49,328 nucleotides of DNA from Acidobacteriota bacterium (GCA_029263315.1 JAJCXR010000007.1:1-49328), one strand, 5' to 3'; counted from the first letter of the stretch, positions 18,002 through 26,803 are shown. Program-made: numbers and translations. Notes: generated from the letters alone by a model not told the origin.

Positions 18002-18386
18002 GGCGGCGTGCCTCGTGCTCTTTCGGTGGTGAAGGGACCGTCCGTCCACCGGCTATGGAATGACGTGGGGCGCCTGGCGCCGCCACGGGGATCGTCGGCT
18101 CAGGGGGGATTCTCTGTCAGGAGAGGGCGGATGGCAAGGATGGGGGACAGAGCACCTATGCCCAGCAGGAATAGGGTGGAAGGACTTGAGGCCACGGAGC
18201 GTTTGCAGGCCGATAGAATGGCCATTGAAGAGACGGTGATGGAATGGGCTGAAGCTGTGCTCCGGGCGGATGTCTTTTCGCTCGCGGTATGACGAACCTG
18301 CCGCCCGAGGATTGAAGCCCGGCGGCCTGGCGCAACTCACCATGTGGTGGTCAGTGCTCGCTATCAACTGGTGGCCAATCGATGAC
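18002..18386. other. intergenic region between the sulfatase-fold gene and asnS
   Basis: 385 bases with no gene I can support. It must hold the asnS promoter (minus strand) and the end of the upstream transcript. No clear -35/-10 pair or U-tract hairpin is visible. A + strand frame ending at 18292 reads ADRMAIEETVMEWAEAVLRAD, which looks helical, but it is continuous with antisense of asnS and has no ribosome-binding site. Confidence 0.4.
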
Positions 18387-20327
18387 TCACTGCACATACC
18401 CCAAGGACCGCAACCCCTCCATATCCTCCGCCGACAATCCTGCCGGCTCGTCTCCGGCGGCTTCCATGAACGCTTCGAGACGCGGTTGCAGGATCTCCCG
18501 AAAGACCTTCGTGGTTTCCGGTTGCAGCAGGGCGACATCCCGCTGTTCTAAGGGGTCGGTGGGCACGTGGTAGAGCTCGAGCAGGCCGTGGGCCCGCAGG
18601 ATGGCGCGCCAGGGGCCTTCTTCGATGAGCACGGCGGGGTGGTTGTAGAGGTTGTTGCCGGAGTCGCGGGGTGGCAGATCGAAGGTCTCGGCTCGCCAGG
18701 CGGGGACCAGGGAGAGGCCATCGTCCCAGCCGTTGGCTTCGGGCTGGGGTAGGCCGGCCAGATCGAGCAGGGTGGGGGCGATGTCCACCAAACCCGCCGG
18801 CTCGTCGACGCTGTGTCCGGCGGGCAGGACGCCCGGGGCCCAGAAGAAGAGGGGGACGCGGGTGACTTCGTTGTAGTAGTCGTGGCCATGCTCGAAGCGA
18901 CCGTGGTCCCAGAATTCTTCCCCGTGGTCGGCGGTGAAGGCAACCAGGGTGGGGCGCCGCTCCTGCCGTTGGCGCAGGGCTTCGAAAAGGCGCCCGACGT
19001 GCACGTCGGTGTAGCGCACGGCGGCGTCGTAGAAAGTCACCAGGCGACGACGGTCCTCGTGGCTCAGCCACACCAAACCACCCCGAATCCAGTGGGCGGC
19101 GACAAAGAACTGGCCCACCACGGTGCCGTCGTCGGCGGCCCGGGGGCTGGCTTCGAGCTCCTCCAGCATGGAGATCCGTTGCAACGCCTCGGGATGGGCC
19201 CGGTAGGGGGCGTGGGGATCGATGTAGTGCAGCCACAGGAAGAGGGGAGCCGGGTCGTCGTCCGCCAGCCATTCGAGGGCGCGGTCGGTGACGGCGGCGG
19301 CCCGCGGATCTCCCAGGGCCTCCAGGGGTAGGAGGTGGAGGGCCAGGCGTCCCAGGGGCACTTCGGCCAAGAAAGTGGCTCGGCTGCTGTCGAGCAGCGG
19401 CGTCTCGTAGAGGTCGAATCCCTGGGCAAAACCTCGCTCGGGGCTCAAGAAGGCGTTGTTGACCACCGCCCGGGTGCGATATCCCGCCCCTTTCAACCGC
19501 TCCGCCAGCACCTCCCAATCCTCGGCCAGGGGAGTGCGAAGGAACGTAGGACCCGGCGCCAAGGGCAGACCCGCGCCGTGTTCCAAGGTCGACACGGAGG
19601 TCATCAGGGAGGCGATGCTGGGCATCGTCCATGGGGACGACGCGACGGGACGGTGAAATAGCACGCCTTCGGACGCCGCTTTGTCGAGGGCGGGAGTCAG
19701 GCCATCTCGACCACCGTAGGCGGCGAGGCGATCGGCCCGCAGGGTGTCGACGGTGACCAGCACGATGTCTGGCCGCGGCGTGCCGTCCCAAGGGCGTGCC
19801 CTGGCGGTGGTTGGGCCGGTGGAGGGCAGGAGAGCGACCACCGTCCACAGGAGAGCCAAGGGGGCGAGGCCGATGGCTGTCCAACGCAGTCCCTTCGACG
19901 GTAGCGGCCAGCTCAGCGCCAGCAGGCCCAGGAGCAGCGCCAATCCCAAGGCCAGCCAGGGGGCCACCGCCGGGTCGATCCATGGAGTCCGGGTCAGGCG
20001 ATCAGCAACCAACCATCCGGCGACGACCATGGCCAGCGATAGGGTGGCCGACCATCCCGCCGCCTGCCAACGCCCTTGCTTGGCGGCGGGATGGAAGCGT
20101 CGCAGCAGCCACCAGAGGGGGCTCAGCAACAGGGCGCTCAGCAGCCCGGAGCCAAAGGCCAAGGCCAGCAGCTGACCGCTGAGCCCGTCGAGCCCACCGG
20201 ATTGGGGAAAGCGCCACAGCAGGAAGAGACCCTGGACGGCCGCCAAGAGGCCGCCCAAGGCGATCAGGCTGAGGAGCGTCGAGGCCCGACGTTGAGAGCC
20301 GACGGCGGATCCACCGTCCGGTTGCAT
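18387..20327 (-). CDS. membrane-anchored sulfatase-fold hydrolase/transferase
   Basis: 646 residues from the ATG at 20327 (TGATG overlap with the upstream stop); a GTG three bases earlier is possible. About five transmembrane helices (20-180) precede the alkaline-phosphatase-fold domain. Metal site text VTVDTLRADRLAAYG (Asp194) and FTADHGEEFWDHG are typical. The nucleophile position reads SSPWTMPSIASLM (Thr234). The Cys/Ser-x-Pro-x-Arg motif of true sulfatases is absent, so a Thr nucleophile as in phosphoethanolamine or phosphoglycerol transferases, or another phospho/sulfo-hydrolase, is more likely. It is last of three overlapping genes. Confidence 0.82.
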   Translation of the reverse strand: MQPDGGSAVGSQRRASTLLSLIALGGLLAAVQGLFLLWRFPQSGGLDGLSGQLLALAFGSGLLSALLLSPLWWLLRRFHPAAKQGRWQAAGWSATLSLAMVVAGWLVADRLTRTPWIDPAVAPWLALGLALLLGLLALSWPLPSKGLRWTAIGLAPLALLWTVVALLPSTGPTTARARPWDGTPRPDIVLVTVDTLRADRLAAYGGRDGLTPALDKAASEGVLFHRPVASSPWTMPSIASLMTSVSTLEHGAGLPLAPGPTFLRTPLAEDWEVLAERLKGAGYRTRAVVNNAFLSPERGFAQGFDLYETPLLDSSRATFLAEVPLGRLALHLLPLEALGDPRAAAVTDRALEWLADDDPAPLFLWLHYIDPHAPYRAHPEALQRISMLEELEASPRAADDGTVVGQFFVAAHWIRGGLVWLSHEDRRRLVTFYDAAVRYTDVHVGRLFEALRQRQERRPTLVAFTADHGEEFWDHGRFEHGHDYYNEVTRVPLFFWAPGVLPAGHSVDEPAGLVDIAPTLLDLAGLPQPEANGWDDGLSLVPAWRAETFDLPPRDSGNNLYNHPAVLIEEGPWRAILRAHGLLELYHVPTDPLEQRDVALLQPETTKVFREILQPRLEAFMEAAGDEPAGLSAEDMEGLRSLGYVQ

Positions 20328-20968
20328 CACTGGGGCGGCGGCGGGACGCTACCGGGCGGCGTGCTGGGCGGCAGTCCCGGGGGAGCACCGACCGGAGGGG
20401 CGCCTCCCGATGGCATGCTCGGAGTCGAGCCGGGTACCGGACCCTGGGGCGCTTGATAGGGCGTACCGAAAGATCCACCGCCCATGTTCGAGGTGGTGCC
20501 ACCGCCCTGCTTCTTGAGGAAGGCCAAGGCCAAAATGCCGCCCAAGGCGCCAAAGGAGCCGTAAAGCACCAGATTGAAGAAGAAGGAGATCACCAGCATG
20601 CCGGGGCTGAGGGTGCCCGAAAAGGATTGTTCCAGCGTCTGCTGGAGCTCCGGTGGCAGGTCGAGCTGGTCGAAGACTTGCCCCATATCTTGCGCGCTTG
20701 CGCCCATGGCCATTTGTAGCAAGGTGCCGAGCACGGTGGCGATGACACCACCGACGGCGCCAGAGCCCACACCGAGGAGGGCGGCCGGACCATAGGGCGG
20801 CGGCTCGGGGATGGGCGAATCTTTGAAATACAACCAGGCGGAAAGTCCGCCGCCCGCCAGTGCAAGAAGGCAGCAGCAGCAGTTGAGGCCTGGGATCGAA
20901 GCGGCGATGCCCATGGCGACGCCGCCGATGAGGATCGGTTTCAACATGTTGGAGTCGGGGGAGCTCAT
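20327..20968 (-). CDS. small membrane protein with Gly/Pro-rich tail
   Basis: 213 residues from the ATG at 20968, with AGAGGAC just upstream and an ATGA overlap with the previous stop. The first helix includes a run of four cysteines (PGLNCCCCLLALAGGG). Further membrane segments lie near 63-85 (Gly-rich) and 125-155 (FFFNLVLYGSFGALGGILAL). The last 60 residues are almost entirely Gly, Pro and Ser. I do not recognise a named family. The cysteine cluster could be palmitoyl-like or metal-linked, but nothing proves either. It is coupled to a DUF2085 protein before it and a sulfatase-fold enzyme after it. Confidence 0.7.
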   Translation of the reverse strand: MSSPDSNMLKPILIGGVAMGIAASIPGLNCCCCLLALAGGGLSAWLYFKDSPIPEPPPYGPAALLGVGSGAVGGVIATVLGTLLQMAMGASAQDMGQVFDQLDLPPELQQTLEQSFSGTLSPGMLVISFFFNLVLYGSFGALGGILALAFLKKQGGGTTSNMGGGSFGTPYQAPQGPVPGSTPSMPSGGAPPVGAPPGLPPSTPPGSVPPPPQ

Positions 20969-21507
20969 GATGTCCTCTCGATCTCTGTGGACGAAACTCC
21001 CTGGAGAGATCGTCGGGTCGGATGTGGAGTGGGTTGGGGGGATGACGGTGGACGGTAACTGGCGAGCTGCGTCAGGGCAGCCCAGACGAAGAGGCTCACC
21101 GGCAGGGCTGCCACCATTCCGGACAGGGTGCGTGACCACCACACATTGTGCCAGAGAAAGTAGTCGGCGAGCATCGGCACCATGAAATAGCCCATGCGCC
21201 GTGGATAATCCGCCAGCCAGGCGGTGAGCCGAGGCAGCCAAGGCATGACCATCAGCCCGAGCGCAAAACCACCGTAGAGTCCGAGGCAGCGATGGCAGGC
21301 GGCCAAAGGATGGCCGAAGCACTGGAAGCTGCGTTCGCTGATCTGGTGACAAACCGGTGCGTAGAGCAGGTAGAGCCACTTGGCAGCACCTTCCCCTGTC
21401 GTCCCCGTGCCACTGGAGGACAGCCAAGGAGCCAGGAAGGTTGTGGCCAGCCACAGGACGGAAAGGCTCAGCAGCAGCCAGTACGATGCATTGCGTTCGA
21501 GCTTCAT
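20965..21507 (-). CDS. DUF2085 membrane protein
   Basis: 180 residues with four or five membrane helices. The family signature is clear: APVCHQISERSFQCFGH followed by AACHRCLGLYGGFALG, with conserved Cys and His in CHQ and CHRC, a possible metal or redox site. Family function is unknown. The C-terminal 30 residues are polar. The stop TGA overlaps the ATG of the next gene (ATGA), so the two should be translated together. The asparaginase gene ends 48 bases upstream on the same strand and may share the transcript. Confidence 0.85.
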   Translation of the reverse strand: MKLERNASYWLLLSLSVLWLATTFLAPWLSSSGTGTTGEGAAKWLYLLYAPVCHQISERSFQCFGHPLAACHRCLGLYGGFALGLMVMPWLPRLTAWLADYPRRMGYFMVPMLADYFLWHNVWWSRTLSGMVAALPVSLFVWAALTQLASYRPPSSPQPTPHPTRRSLQGVSSTEIERTS

Positions 21508-21555
21508 GCTGGCCTGATCATAGCCGACCTGGGACCTAAAGTTTGGGTCGCCGGA

Positions 21556-23061
21556 TCAAGAGGGGTCACGACAATAGAGGGCGATGTCCAGCTTCGACCA
21601 GCGGCAAGGCCCGCCAGCGGGTACCAGGATCAAACGGCTCGGCTGCTCAGGATCGATGTGCTGCAAGACCTCGTGCCCCAGGGTGAACGAGGCGTGCTCC
21701 TCGCCGCCCGGCCGAATGTCTTTTTGTACCCGACCCACCTTGATGCGATCCCGTTGATGCGCCCCGTCCTCGGCCTTGGCGAGGCTGGAGGTTTCGAGAT
21801 AGATCACCATATCGACTGACGTCTTCTGATCGTCCAGTCCGCGCAAACCCAGGATACGCAATAGGGCCCGGTCCACCCGGTCTCGGGCGTATGGCACGGC
21901 CCCTTGCACCATGGGACGGACATTGTCGAGGGCGAGGGGGGCTGTGGCGTCCCATCGGCTGGCAGGGAAATGCAGATGGTAGATACTCTGCCGCTGCTCA
22001 CCCTTCAAGTTGAGTTGCATGAGGTCCGCCGCGACGCCGATGTCGTTTTCGGTACCGAGGACGACAATCAGCTTGGTGAGGGCGGCCTCGACGGTCATGT
22101 CCTTGCCGCTGATGACCCCCCGCGACAACAGCCCGGCGCTGGCGTCGTAGAGGCCCAGCTCCACCTCACCGGAGCGACATTGGGTGACGTTGACGATCAG
22201 CTTGCCGGCCTGCACCGCGTCGTCGATGGTGTCCAAGAATTCGGGATTGGTGGGCGCATTGCCAGTGCCGAAGGTCTGCAGCACCACCCCCCGGAGATCC
22301 TCGGTGGCCAACAAGGTGCGCAGCAACTGGGGGTTCATGCCCGGAAAGATGCCGATCGAGGCGACATTGATCTCCAGGCGATCGATGACCCGCAGCGCTG
22401 CGTTGGTGTCGTCCGCCAGGGGTTGCCGATGGGCCGCCACCCGCAGGCGTTCTCCAGCTTGGACCAAGGGCAGGCAGTTGGGGGAATCAAAGGCGTTGAA
22501 GCTGCTGGCGCTCATCTTGGTGGAGCGGCAACCGCGGTAGAGGCGGTCACGGAAGAAGACGCCCACTTCGGGAATGACCGCCGCCCCGAGGGAGCGAGCT
22601 GCGGCGATCTCCAGGGAGGTGACGAGGTTCTGCACGGCGTCGGAACGGGAGCGGCCGATGGGCAACTGGGAACCGGTCAGAACTACGGGTTTGCACAGGT
22701 TGCCGAGCATGAAGGCGAGGGCCGAAGCGGTGTAGGCCAGGGTATCGGTACCGTGCAGGATGACAAAACCCTCGTAGTCTTCATAGTGGGTCGCCACCAG
22801 GCGCGCCAGCTTCTTCCAGTCGTCCGAGGTGACGTTCGAAGAGTCCAGGGGATGTTCCCAGGAGTGGGTGCGGAGGGGTATCCAGGAATTTTCCAGGAGG
22901 ATGCGGTGCTGCGCCACATCATAGGTGGGTAGGCGGGCCAGAACCTCGTCGAGATGGGCCGGCACCAGGGGGCTCAAGGGGTCGTTGGCATCCTTGTGCA
23001 GGCTACCGATGGTGCCACCGGTATAGATGATCAGAACGCCATGGGTTGCAGGGGCTCGCAT
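21556..23061 (-). CDS. type I L-asparaginase with C-terminal extension
   Basis: 501 residues from the ATG at 23061, preceded by GGAGAC. It hydrolyses asparagine to aspartate and ammonia. The family marks are YTGGTIGSLH (nucleophile Thr14) and ILHGTDTLAYTASALAFML (second catalytic Thr-Asp). There is no signal peptide, so it is the cytoplasmic type I. The usual enzyme is about 330-350 residues. Residues 345-501 form an extra domain (RWDATAPLALDNVRPM, then DMVIYLETSSLAKAEDG and GHEVLQHIDPEQPSRLILVP), which I do not recognise. It is divergent from the MoaD-propeller gene. Confidence 0.9.
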   Translation of the reverse strand: MRAPATHGVLIIYTGGTIGSLHKDANDPLSPLVPAHLDEVLARLPTYDVAQHRILLENSWIPLRTHSWEHPLDSSNVTSDDWKKLARLVATHYEDYEGFVILHGTDTLAYTASALAFMLGNLCKPVVLTGSQLPIGRSRSDAVQNLVTSLEIAAARSLGAAVIPEVGVFFRDRLYRGCRSTKMSASSFNAFDSPNCLPLVQAGERLRVAAHRQPLADDTNAALRVIDRLEINVASIGIFPGMNPQLLRTLLATEDLRGVVLQTFGTGNAPTNPEFLDTIDDAVQAGKLIVNVTQCRSGEVELGLYDASAGLLSRGVISGKDMTVEAALTKLIVVLGTENDIGVAADLMQLNLKGEQRQSIYHLHFPASRWDATAPLALDNVRPMVQGAVPYARDRVDRALLRILGLRGLDDQKTSVDMVIYLETSSLAKAEDGAHQRDRIKVGRVQKDIRPGGEEHASFTLGHEVLQHIDPEQPSRLILVPAGGPCRWSKLDIALYCRDPS

Positions 23062-23251
23062 CGGGTCTCCCGTCGCCTTGCCGTCGCCTGGCGCGGTCAC
23101 AGAGATTGAATTTGGAAGATCGACTCGACGTGGCGCGATGTTATCTGAGCCCTGACAAATGCCCAAGGTGTCCGCCCCTGCATCTTGCCGTCGGTTGGGC
23201 TAAAATCGAGCCAAAGATTGTACGCCACCGTCCGGCATCCAGGAGGTACCG

Positions 23252-24646
23252 ATGATTCGCTTACTGCTGCCCTCTGCCTTGCGCTCCCGTGTTGCGGGAC
23301 GATCGGAAATCGAAGTCGATGGACATCGGGTCGTCGAGGTGCTGCAAGACCTCGAACGCCGCTACCCCGATCTCAGTGGCTGGGTGCTCGACGAGCAAGG
23401 CCGTCTGCGCCCCCACGTCAGCCTATTCCGCGGTGCTGACCGGCTGGAATCCACCACCGAGCTGGCGCCGGGGGATGCCCTGCACATCATCCAGGCCATC
23501 TCCGGCGGCGCTCCCCAAGCTGATACGGGCGTCGACGCTGAGATCGAAGTCTTGGTGGGTAGCAAGAAGGGGCTCTACGTACTGCGGGGCCAGCGAGGGC
23601 AACCCCTGGACGTGGCGCGACGGGACTTTGCCGGACAGAGCGTCGACTTCGCCTGCCGGGACGCCCGCAGCGGCCGTTACTTTGCGGCCGTCACCCATGG
23701 CCATTATGGACCCCGGCTCTTCTACCGTGAGGGCCTCGACGGCGACGCCACGGATTCCGCGGCCGACGGCTGGCTGCAGGCCGAAGGTCTCACCTTTCCG
23801 GCCGACACGGCAGCGACGCTGAGCGGCATCTGGTCGGTGGTGGCCGGCGAAGCGCCGGGCGAGCTGTGGGCCGGAGTGGCCCCCGCCGCTCTCTTCCACA
23901 GCACCGATTCCGGAGCCTCGTGGCAACTGGTGCGTTCCCTCTGGGAGGTGCCGGGGCGCAGCGACTGGGAAGGTGGCCTCGGCGGCCTGTGCTTGCATTC
24001 CATTTGCCCCTGGCCGGGCGATCCCCAGCGCCTAGCCGTCGGCATCTCTGCGGCGGGGGTTTGGATCACCGAGGACGGCGGCCAGAGCTGGCGTCGCGGC
24101 GGTCAGGGTTTGATTCCCCGCTATTTGCCGGAAGAGGCCCGGCAAGACAGCACCATGCTCTGTGTCCACAATATGCATCGGTCCCCGCAGCGGCCGCAGA
24201 GGTTGTTCATGCAATTTCACGGTGGGGTGTATCGATCCGATGATGGTGGGGTCCTATGGCGGGAGCTGTCGGGCGCCGAGAGCGGTTTGCCGGCGGATTT
24301 CGGTTTCCCCTTGGTGGCCCATCCCCGGGACGCCGAGCGGGCCTTTGTCATCCCCCTGCGGTCCGATGAGGATCGCGTCACCCCCGATGGCCAGCTGCGT
24401 GTCTACGCCACCGCCGACGGCGGAGCCTCATGGCAATCGAGCAGCTCCGGGCTGCCCCGGGAGGAGGCCCATCTGACGATCCTGCGACAGGCTTTTTGCC
24501 ACGACGGCGGCGATCCTTTGGGACTCTTCTTCGGCGCCACCTCCGGTGAGGTCTTCGCTTCCGCCGATGGGGGACGCACTTGGATCACCGCGGCCCGTCG
24601 TCTGCCGCCGGTGCTGTCGGTGCGGTGTGGCCGGGTCGGGGCTTGA
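23252..24646 (+). CDS. MoaD/ThiS-like domain fused to a BNR/VPS10-type beta-propeller
   Basis: 464 residues, with AGGAGGT six bases before the ATG. Residues 1-89 are a ubiquitin-like MoaD/ThiS fold (LLLPSALRSRVAGRSEIEVD to PGDALHIIQAISGG) ending at the Gly-Gly where free MoaD proteins terminate. Residues 98-460 form a sialidase-like propeller with Asp-box/BNR repeats: LFHSTDSGASWQL, VWITEDGGQSWRR, VYRSDDGGVLWRE, VYATADGGASWQS, VFASADGGRTWIT. There is no signal peptide. In other bacteria these are usually adjacent separate genes, to my recollection. Because the Gly-Gly is internal, the domain cannot be adenylated at a free C terminus without cleavage. The role is unknown. Confidence 0.87.
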   Translation: MIRLLLPSALRSRVAGRSEIEVDGHRVVEVLQDLERRYPDLSGWVLDEQGRLRPHVSLFRGADRLESTTELAPGDALHIIQAISGGAPQADTGVDAEIEVLVGSKKGLYVLRGQRGQPLDVARRDFAGQSVDFACRDARSGRYFAAVTHGHYGPRLFYREGLDGDATDSAADGWLQAEGLTFPADTAATLSGIWSVVAGEAPGELWAGVAPAALFHSTDSGASWQLVRSLWEVPGRSDWEGGLGGLCLHSICPWPGDPQRLAVGISAAGVWITEDGGQSWRRGGQGLIPRYLPEEARQDSTMLCVHNMHRSPQRPQRLFMQFHGGVYRSDDGGVLWRELSGAESGLPADFGFPLVAHPRDAERAFVIPLRSDEDRVTPDGQLRVYATADGGASWQSSSSGLPREEAHLTILRQAFCHDGGDPLGLFFGATSGEVFASADGGRTWITAARRLPPVLSVRCGRVGA

Positions 24647-24834
24647 TTTGCGGATGCAATATGTTACAGTGGCATTTCAGTTGATTTGAAGATCCTCTGC
24701 GGACGACATGTTTGTGGGCGGCAGGATCTAGAGGGCGACGGGGTTTGTCGTCCAAAATCCAATAATTTCGTCATCACTGGGCCACCTGATGACGCTGGGT
24801 GCACCACGGCGTCGATCTCGGCCAGGAGGTTTGT

Positions 24835-25851
24835 ATGCTACCAGGACATTCTTCGTTCCCCTTGCGAAGTGCCCGCTATTGGCTGGGGCTAGGGCTCTTG
24901 ATTTGCTCCACGTCCCTGGCAGCGGAAGAGCTCGAGATCACCGTCGAGCCTTCGCGTCCCACCCCTTTCGAGGCGGTCAACTTCCACCTCGAGGGGGCCG
25001 AGCTACCCGAGCTCCAAGTGGTGGAGGTGCGGCAGGAGCTCCGAACCTTCATCATCGAGCTCGATGCCGCTTGTCCAGTGCTCTGCCCGCCGGCCTCGTT
25101 CTTCGAACTCGACGTCGAGGTGGAGCCCATTTCGTCCTTCGGCACGTATACCGTCCGCGCCGAGATCGGTGACCAGGTTCTGGCGACAGCAGAGTTTGAG
25201 GTGGCGCCCCACTTCCTCGAGCCGCGAGCCTTTATCGAGCCACGTCTGCCCACCGACAACGATCAAGTCCAGGCCATCGTCACGGTGTTGAGCTGGGGTG
25301 AGGTGGTGACTGAAGAGGTGCGTCGAGACGGCTCGGTCATCGATTTGACCATCGATGTTGTATTCCCACCGATTTTGCCCCCGACTCCGGAACCGGATTT
25401 GAGGGTCTTCGAGCTCGGGGATTTGCCGCCGGGTTCCTACACGCTGCGGCTTTTCATGCACTCTGGTCCCAACGACCTCAGCCAGGTTTGGATGACGGAG
25501 TTTCAAATCGCCGATGCACCGGACGTGGCCCTGTTGATGGACCGATTCGAGGTGCGGGTCCGGTGGATGGATTTTGTCGGAGACCAGGGGGTGGGTCGTC
25601 CGCTACCGGGGGCTTCCGAGGACTCGGTATTGTTCAGTTTCTTCGAACGGTCCAATTGGGAGCTGATGATCAAAGTGCTGGATGGCTGCAACGAGAACGG
25701 ACATTTCTGGGTGCTGACCGGTGGGGCCACCGACCTGGACTACGAGATCGAGATCACCGACACGGTCACCGGCGCCACTTGGCGAGGCTTCAATGACTTG
25801 GGAAGCCTGGCCTCCGCGGTGTCCGACAACCTGGCGTTTGTTTGCCCGTAG
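24835..25851 (+). CDS. secreted protein with a lineage-type C-terminal domain
   Basis: 338 residues from the ATG at 24835, chosen for the SD (AGGAGG, 5 bases upstream) and the signal peptide (about 1-28, ending STSLAAEE). The middle is Ig-like beta sequence with a CPVLCPP loop. The last 105 residues (DRFEVRVRWMDFVGDQGVG, then NWELMIKVLDGCNENGHFWV and YEIEITDTVTGATW) form a domain I have seen at the ends of many acidobacterial secreted proteins; function unknown. The gap 24647-24834 has a weak promoter-like pair, TTGATT at 24643 and TACAGT at 24665. Confidence 0.8.
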   Translation: MLPGHSSFPLRSARYWLGLGLLICSTSLAAEELEITVEPSRPTPFEAVNFHLEGAELPELQVVEVRQELRTFIIELDAACPVLCPPASFFELDVEVEPISSFGTYTVRAEIGDQVLATAEFEVAPHFLEPRAFIEPRLPTDNDQVQAIVTVLSWGEVVTEEVRRDGSVIDLTIDVVFPPILPPTPEPDLRVFELGDLPPGSYTLRLFMHSGPNDLSQVWMTEFQIADAPDVALLMDRFEVRVRWMDFVGDQGVGRPLPGASEDSVLFSFFERSNWELMIKVLDGCNENGHFWVLTGGATDLDYEIEITDTVTGATWRGFNDLGSLASAVSDNLAFVCP

Positions 25852-25881
25852 CGCGAGCTCGGACGGTCTTGATTGTCGGTG

Positions 25882-25957
25882 CCGATGTGGGCCTTCGATG
25901 TGAGATCCTAGGGCCGGTAGCCCGGCCGGCGTTAGGTCGGTCGGAGGCCCACATCGG
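25882..25957. repeat. 13-bp perfect inverted repeat
   Basis: CCGATGTGGGCCT at 25882-25894 is the exact reverse complement of the bases at 25945-25957, with a 50-base GC-rich spacer that can fold on itself (GCCGG..CCGGC). It sits between the stop of the secreted protein and the DksA-like gene. It could be an operator, a terminator structure or a 5'-UTR element of the latter. There is no U-tract. Confidence 0.55.
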
Positions 25958-26012
25958 TTACCATCGCCCACCCTGGCCCGGAAAGGCTGGGCATCGGCAG
26001 CGAGAGAACCCA

Positions 26013-26387
26013 ATGTCACATCCCACCGCGTCACATCTCACCGAGTCACAGCTACAGGGCTTCCATCAGCGTCTCCTGGCGGCCAAGGCCGATACGGAGG
26101 CGTTGTTGGTGCAGACCGCCAACGATTCCAAACCGGTGGACATGGAGCTTCCCATCGGCCGTTTGACGCGTATCGATGCCATCCAAATGCAAGGTATGGC
26201 TCAAATGAATCGGCATCAGCTGGAGATCCGTCTGCGACAAATCGACGCTTCGTTGATGGCCTACCAAGGCGGGACGTTCGGCATTTGCCGTCATTGCAAG
26301 GAACCGGTGGGCCTCGGACGATTGGAGGTATTGCCCGAGACCCCATTCTGTCTCGCCTGCCAAGAGTCCTTCGAGCAGCGAGGGTAG
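26013..26387 (+). CDS. DksA/TraR-family zinc-finger protein
   Basis: 124 residues from the ATG at 26013. An N-terminal coiled coil (about 8-85, with DMELPIGRLTRIDA) is followed by a four-Cys zinc finger: Cys92, Cys95, Cys113 and Cys116 (ICRHCKEPV, PFCLACQ). DksA-type proteins bind the RNA polymerase secondary channel and tune transcription, often with ppGpp. The acidic tip residues of true DksA at the hairpin turn are not obvious here, so it may be a paralogue rather than the stringent-response DksA. The frame extends upstream, but only through the intergenic inverted repeat. Confidence 0.85.
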   Translation: MSHPTASHLTESQLQGFHQRLLAAKADTEALLVQTANDSKPVDMELPIGRLTRIDAIQMQGMAQMNRHQLEIRLRQIDASLMAYQGGTFGICRHCKEPVGLGRLEVLPETPFCLACQESFEQRG

Positions 26388-26399
26388 GCGGCAACGGGC

Positions 26400-26441
26400 G
26401 AAAAAACAAACGACCCCGCGCCCACCAGGGGTGCGGGGTCG
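26400..26441 (-). terminator. rho-independent terminator of the dodecin gene
   Basis: CGACCCCGC/GCGGGGTCG forms a 9-bp stem (26411-26441) with further pairing inside. On the minus strand it is followed by TTTGTTTTTT. It lies 40 bases beyond the dodecin stop, with the U-tract in the right direction. Confidence 0.82.
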
Positions 26442-26481
26442 GAGCCATGCACGTCGAAGGTGCCGGGCTGCTCGGCGGAGC

Positions 26482-26685
26482 TCAGTCCGCGAGCACGAAG
26501 GTGACCTTCAAGGCCACCTTGTACTCGACGATCTTGCCGTCCTTGATGCCGACTTCTTGATCCTGTACCCAGGCGGAGCGTACGTTCTTGAGGGTCTTGG
26601 TGGCACGGGCGACGCCTTGCTCGATGGCGTCTTGGAAGCTCTTCTTGGATGTGGCTTTGATTTCTGTAATACGTGCAACGGACAT
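26482..26685 (-). CDS. dodecin family protein
   Basis: 67 residues. An ATG at 26691 directly abuts AGGAGGA, whereas the ATG at 26685 is 6 bases from it, so the shorter protein (MSVARITEIKATSKKSF) is chosen. The family marks are IKATSKKSFQDAI, then VRSAWVQDQEVGIKDGKI and KVALKVTFVL. Dodecins form hollow dodecamers that bind flavins, or CoA in some. Trp41-equivalent stacking on the flavin is consistent with SAWVQ here. Length is normal. The gene has its own strong terminator and probably its own promoter in the 118 bases upstream. Confidence 0.92.
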   Translation of the reverse strand: MSVARITEIKATSKKSFQDAIEQGVARATKTLKNVRSAWVQDQEVGIKDGKIVEYKVALKVTFVLAD

Positions 26686-26803
26686 AGGCATTCCTCCTGC
26701 GGTTTTATTTGATAGGCGAATCGATCGATCGAATCCAAGCTATGGGGCTCGGAAGATTCTCAAGAGCCCATCCTCACATGAAGTCAGGAAGTCTGCAAGT
26801 TTG

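Noticed and set aside
18364..19983. 539-residue minus strand open frame
   Set aside because: Alternate frame of the sulfatase-fold gene; Arg/Pro/Gly-rich text typical of a GC-rich shadow.
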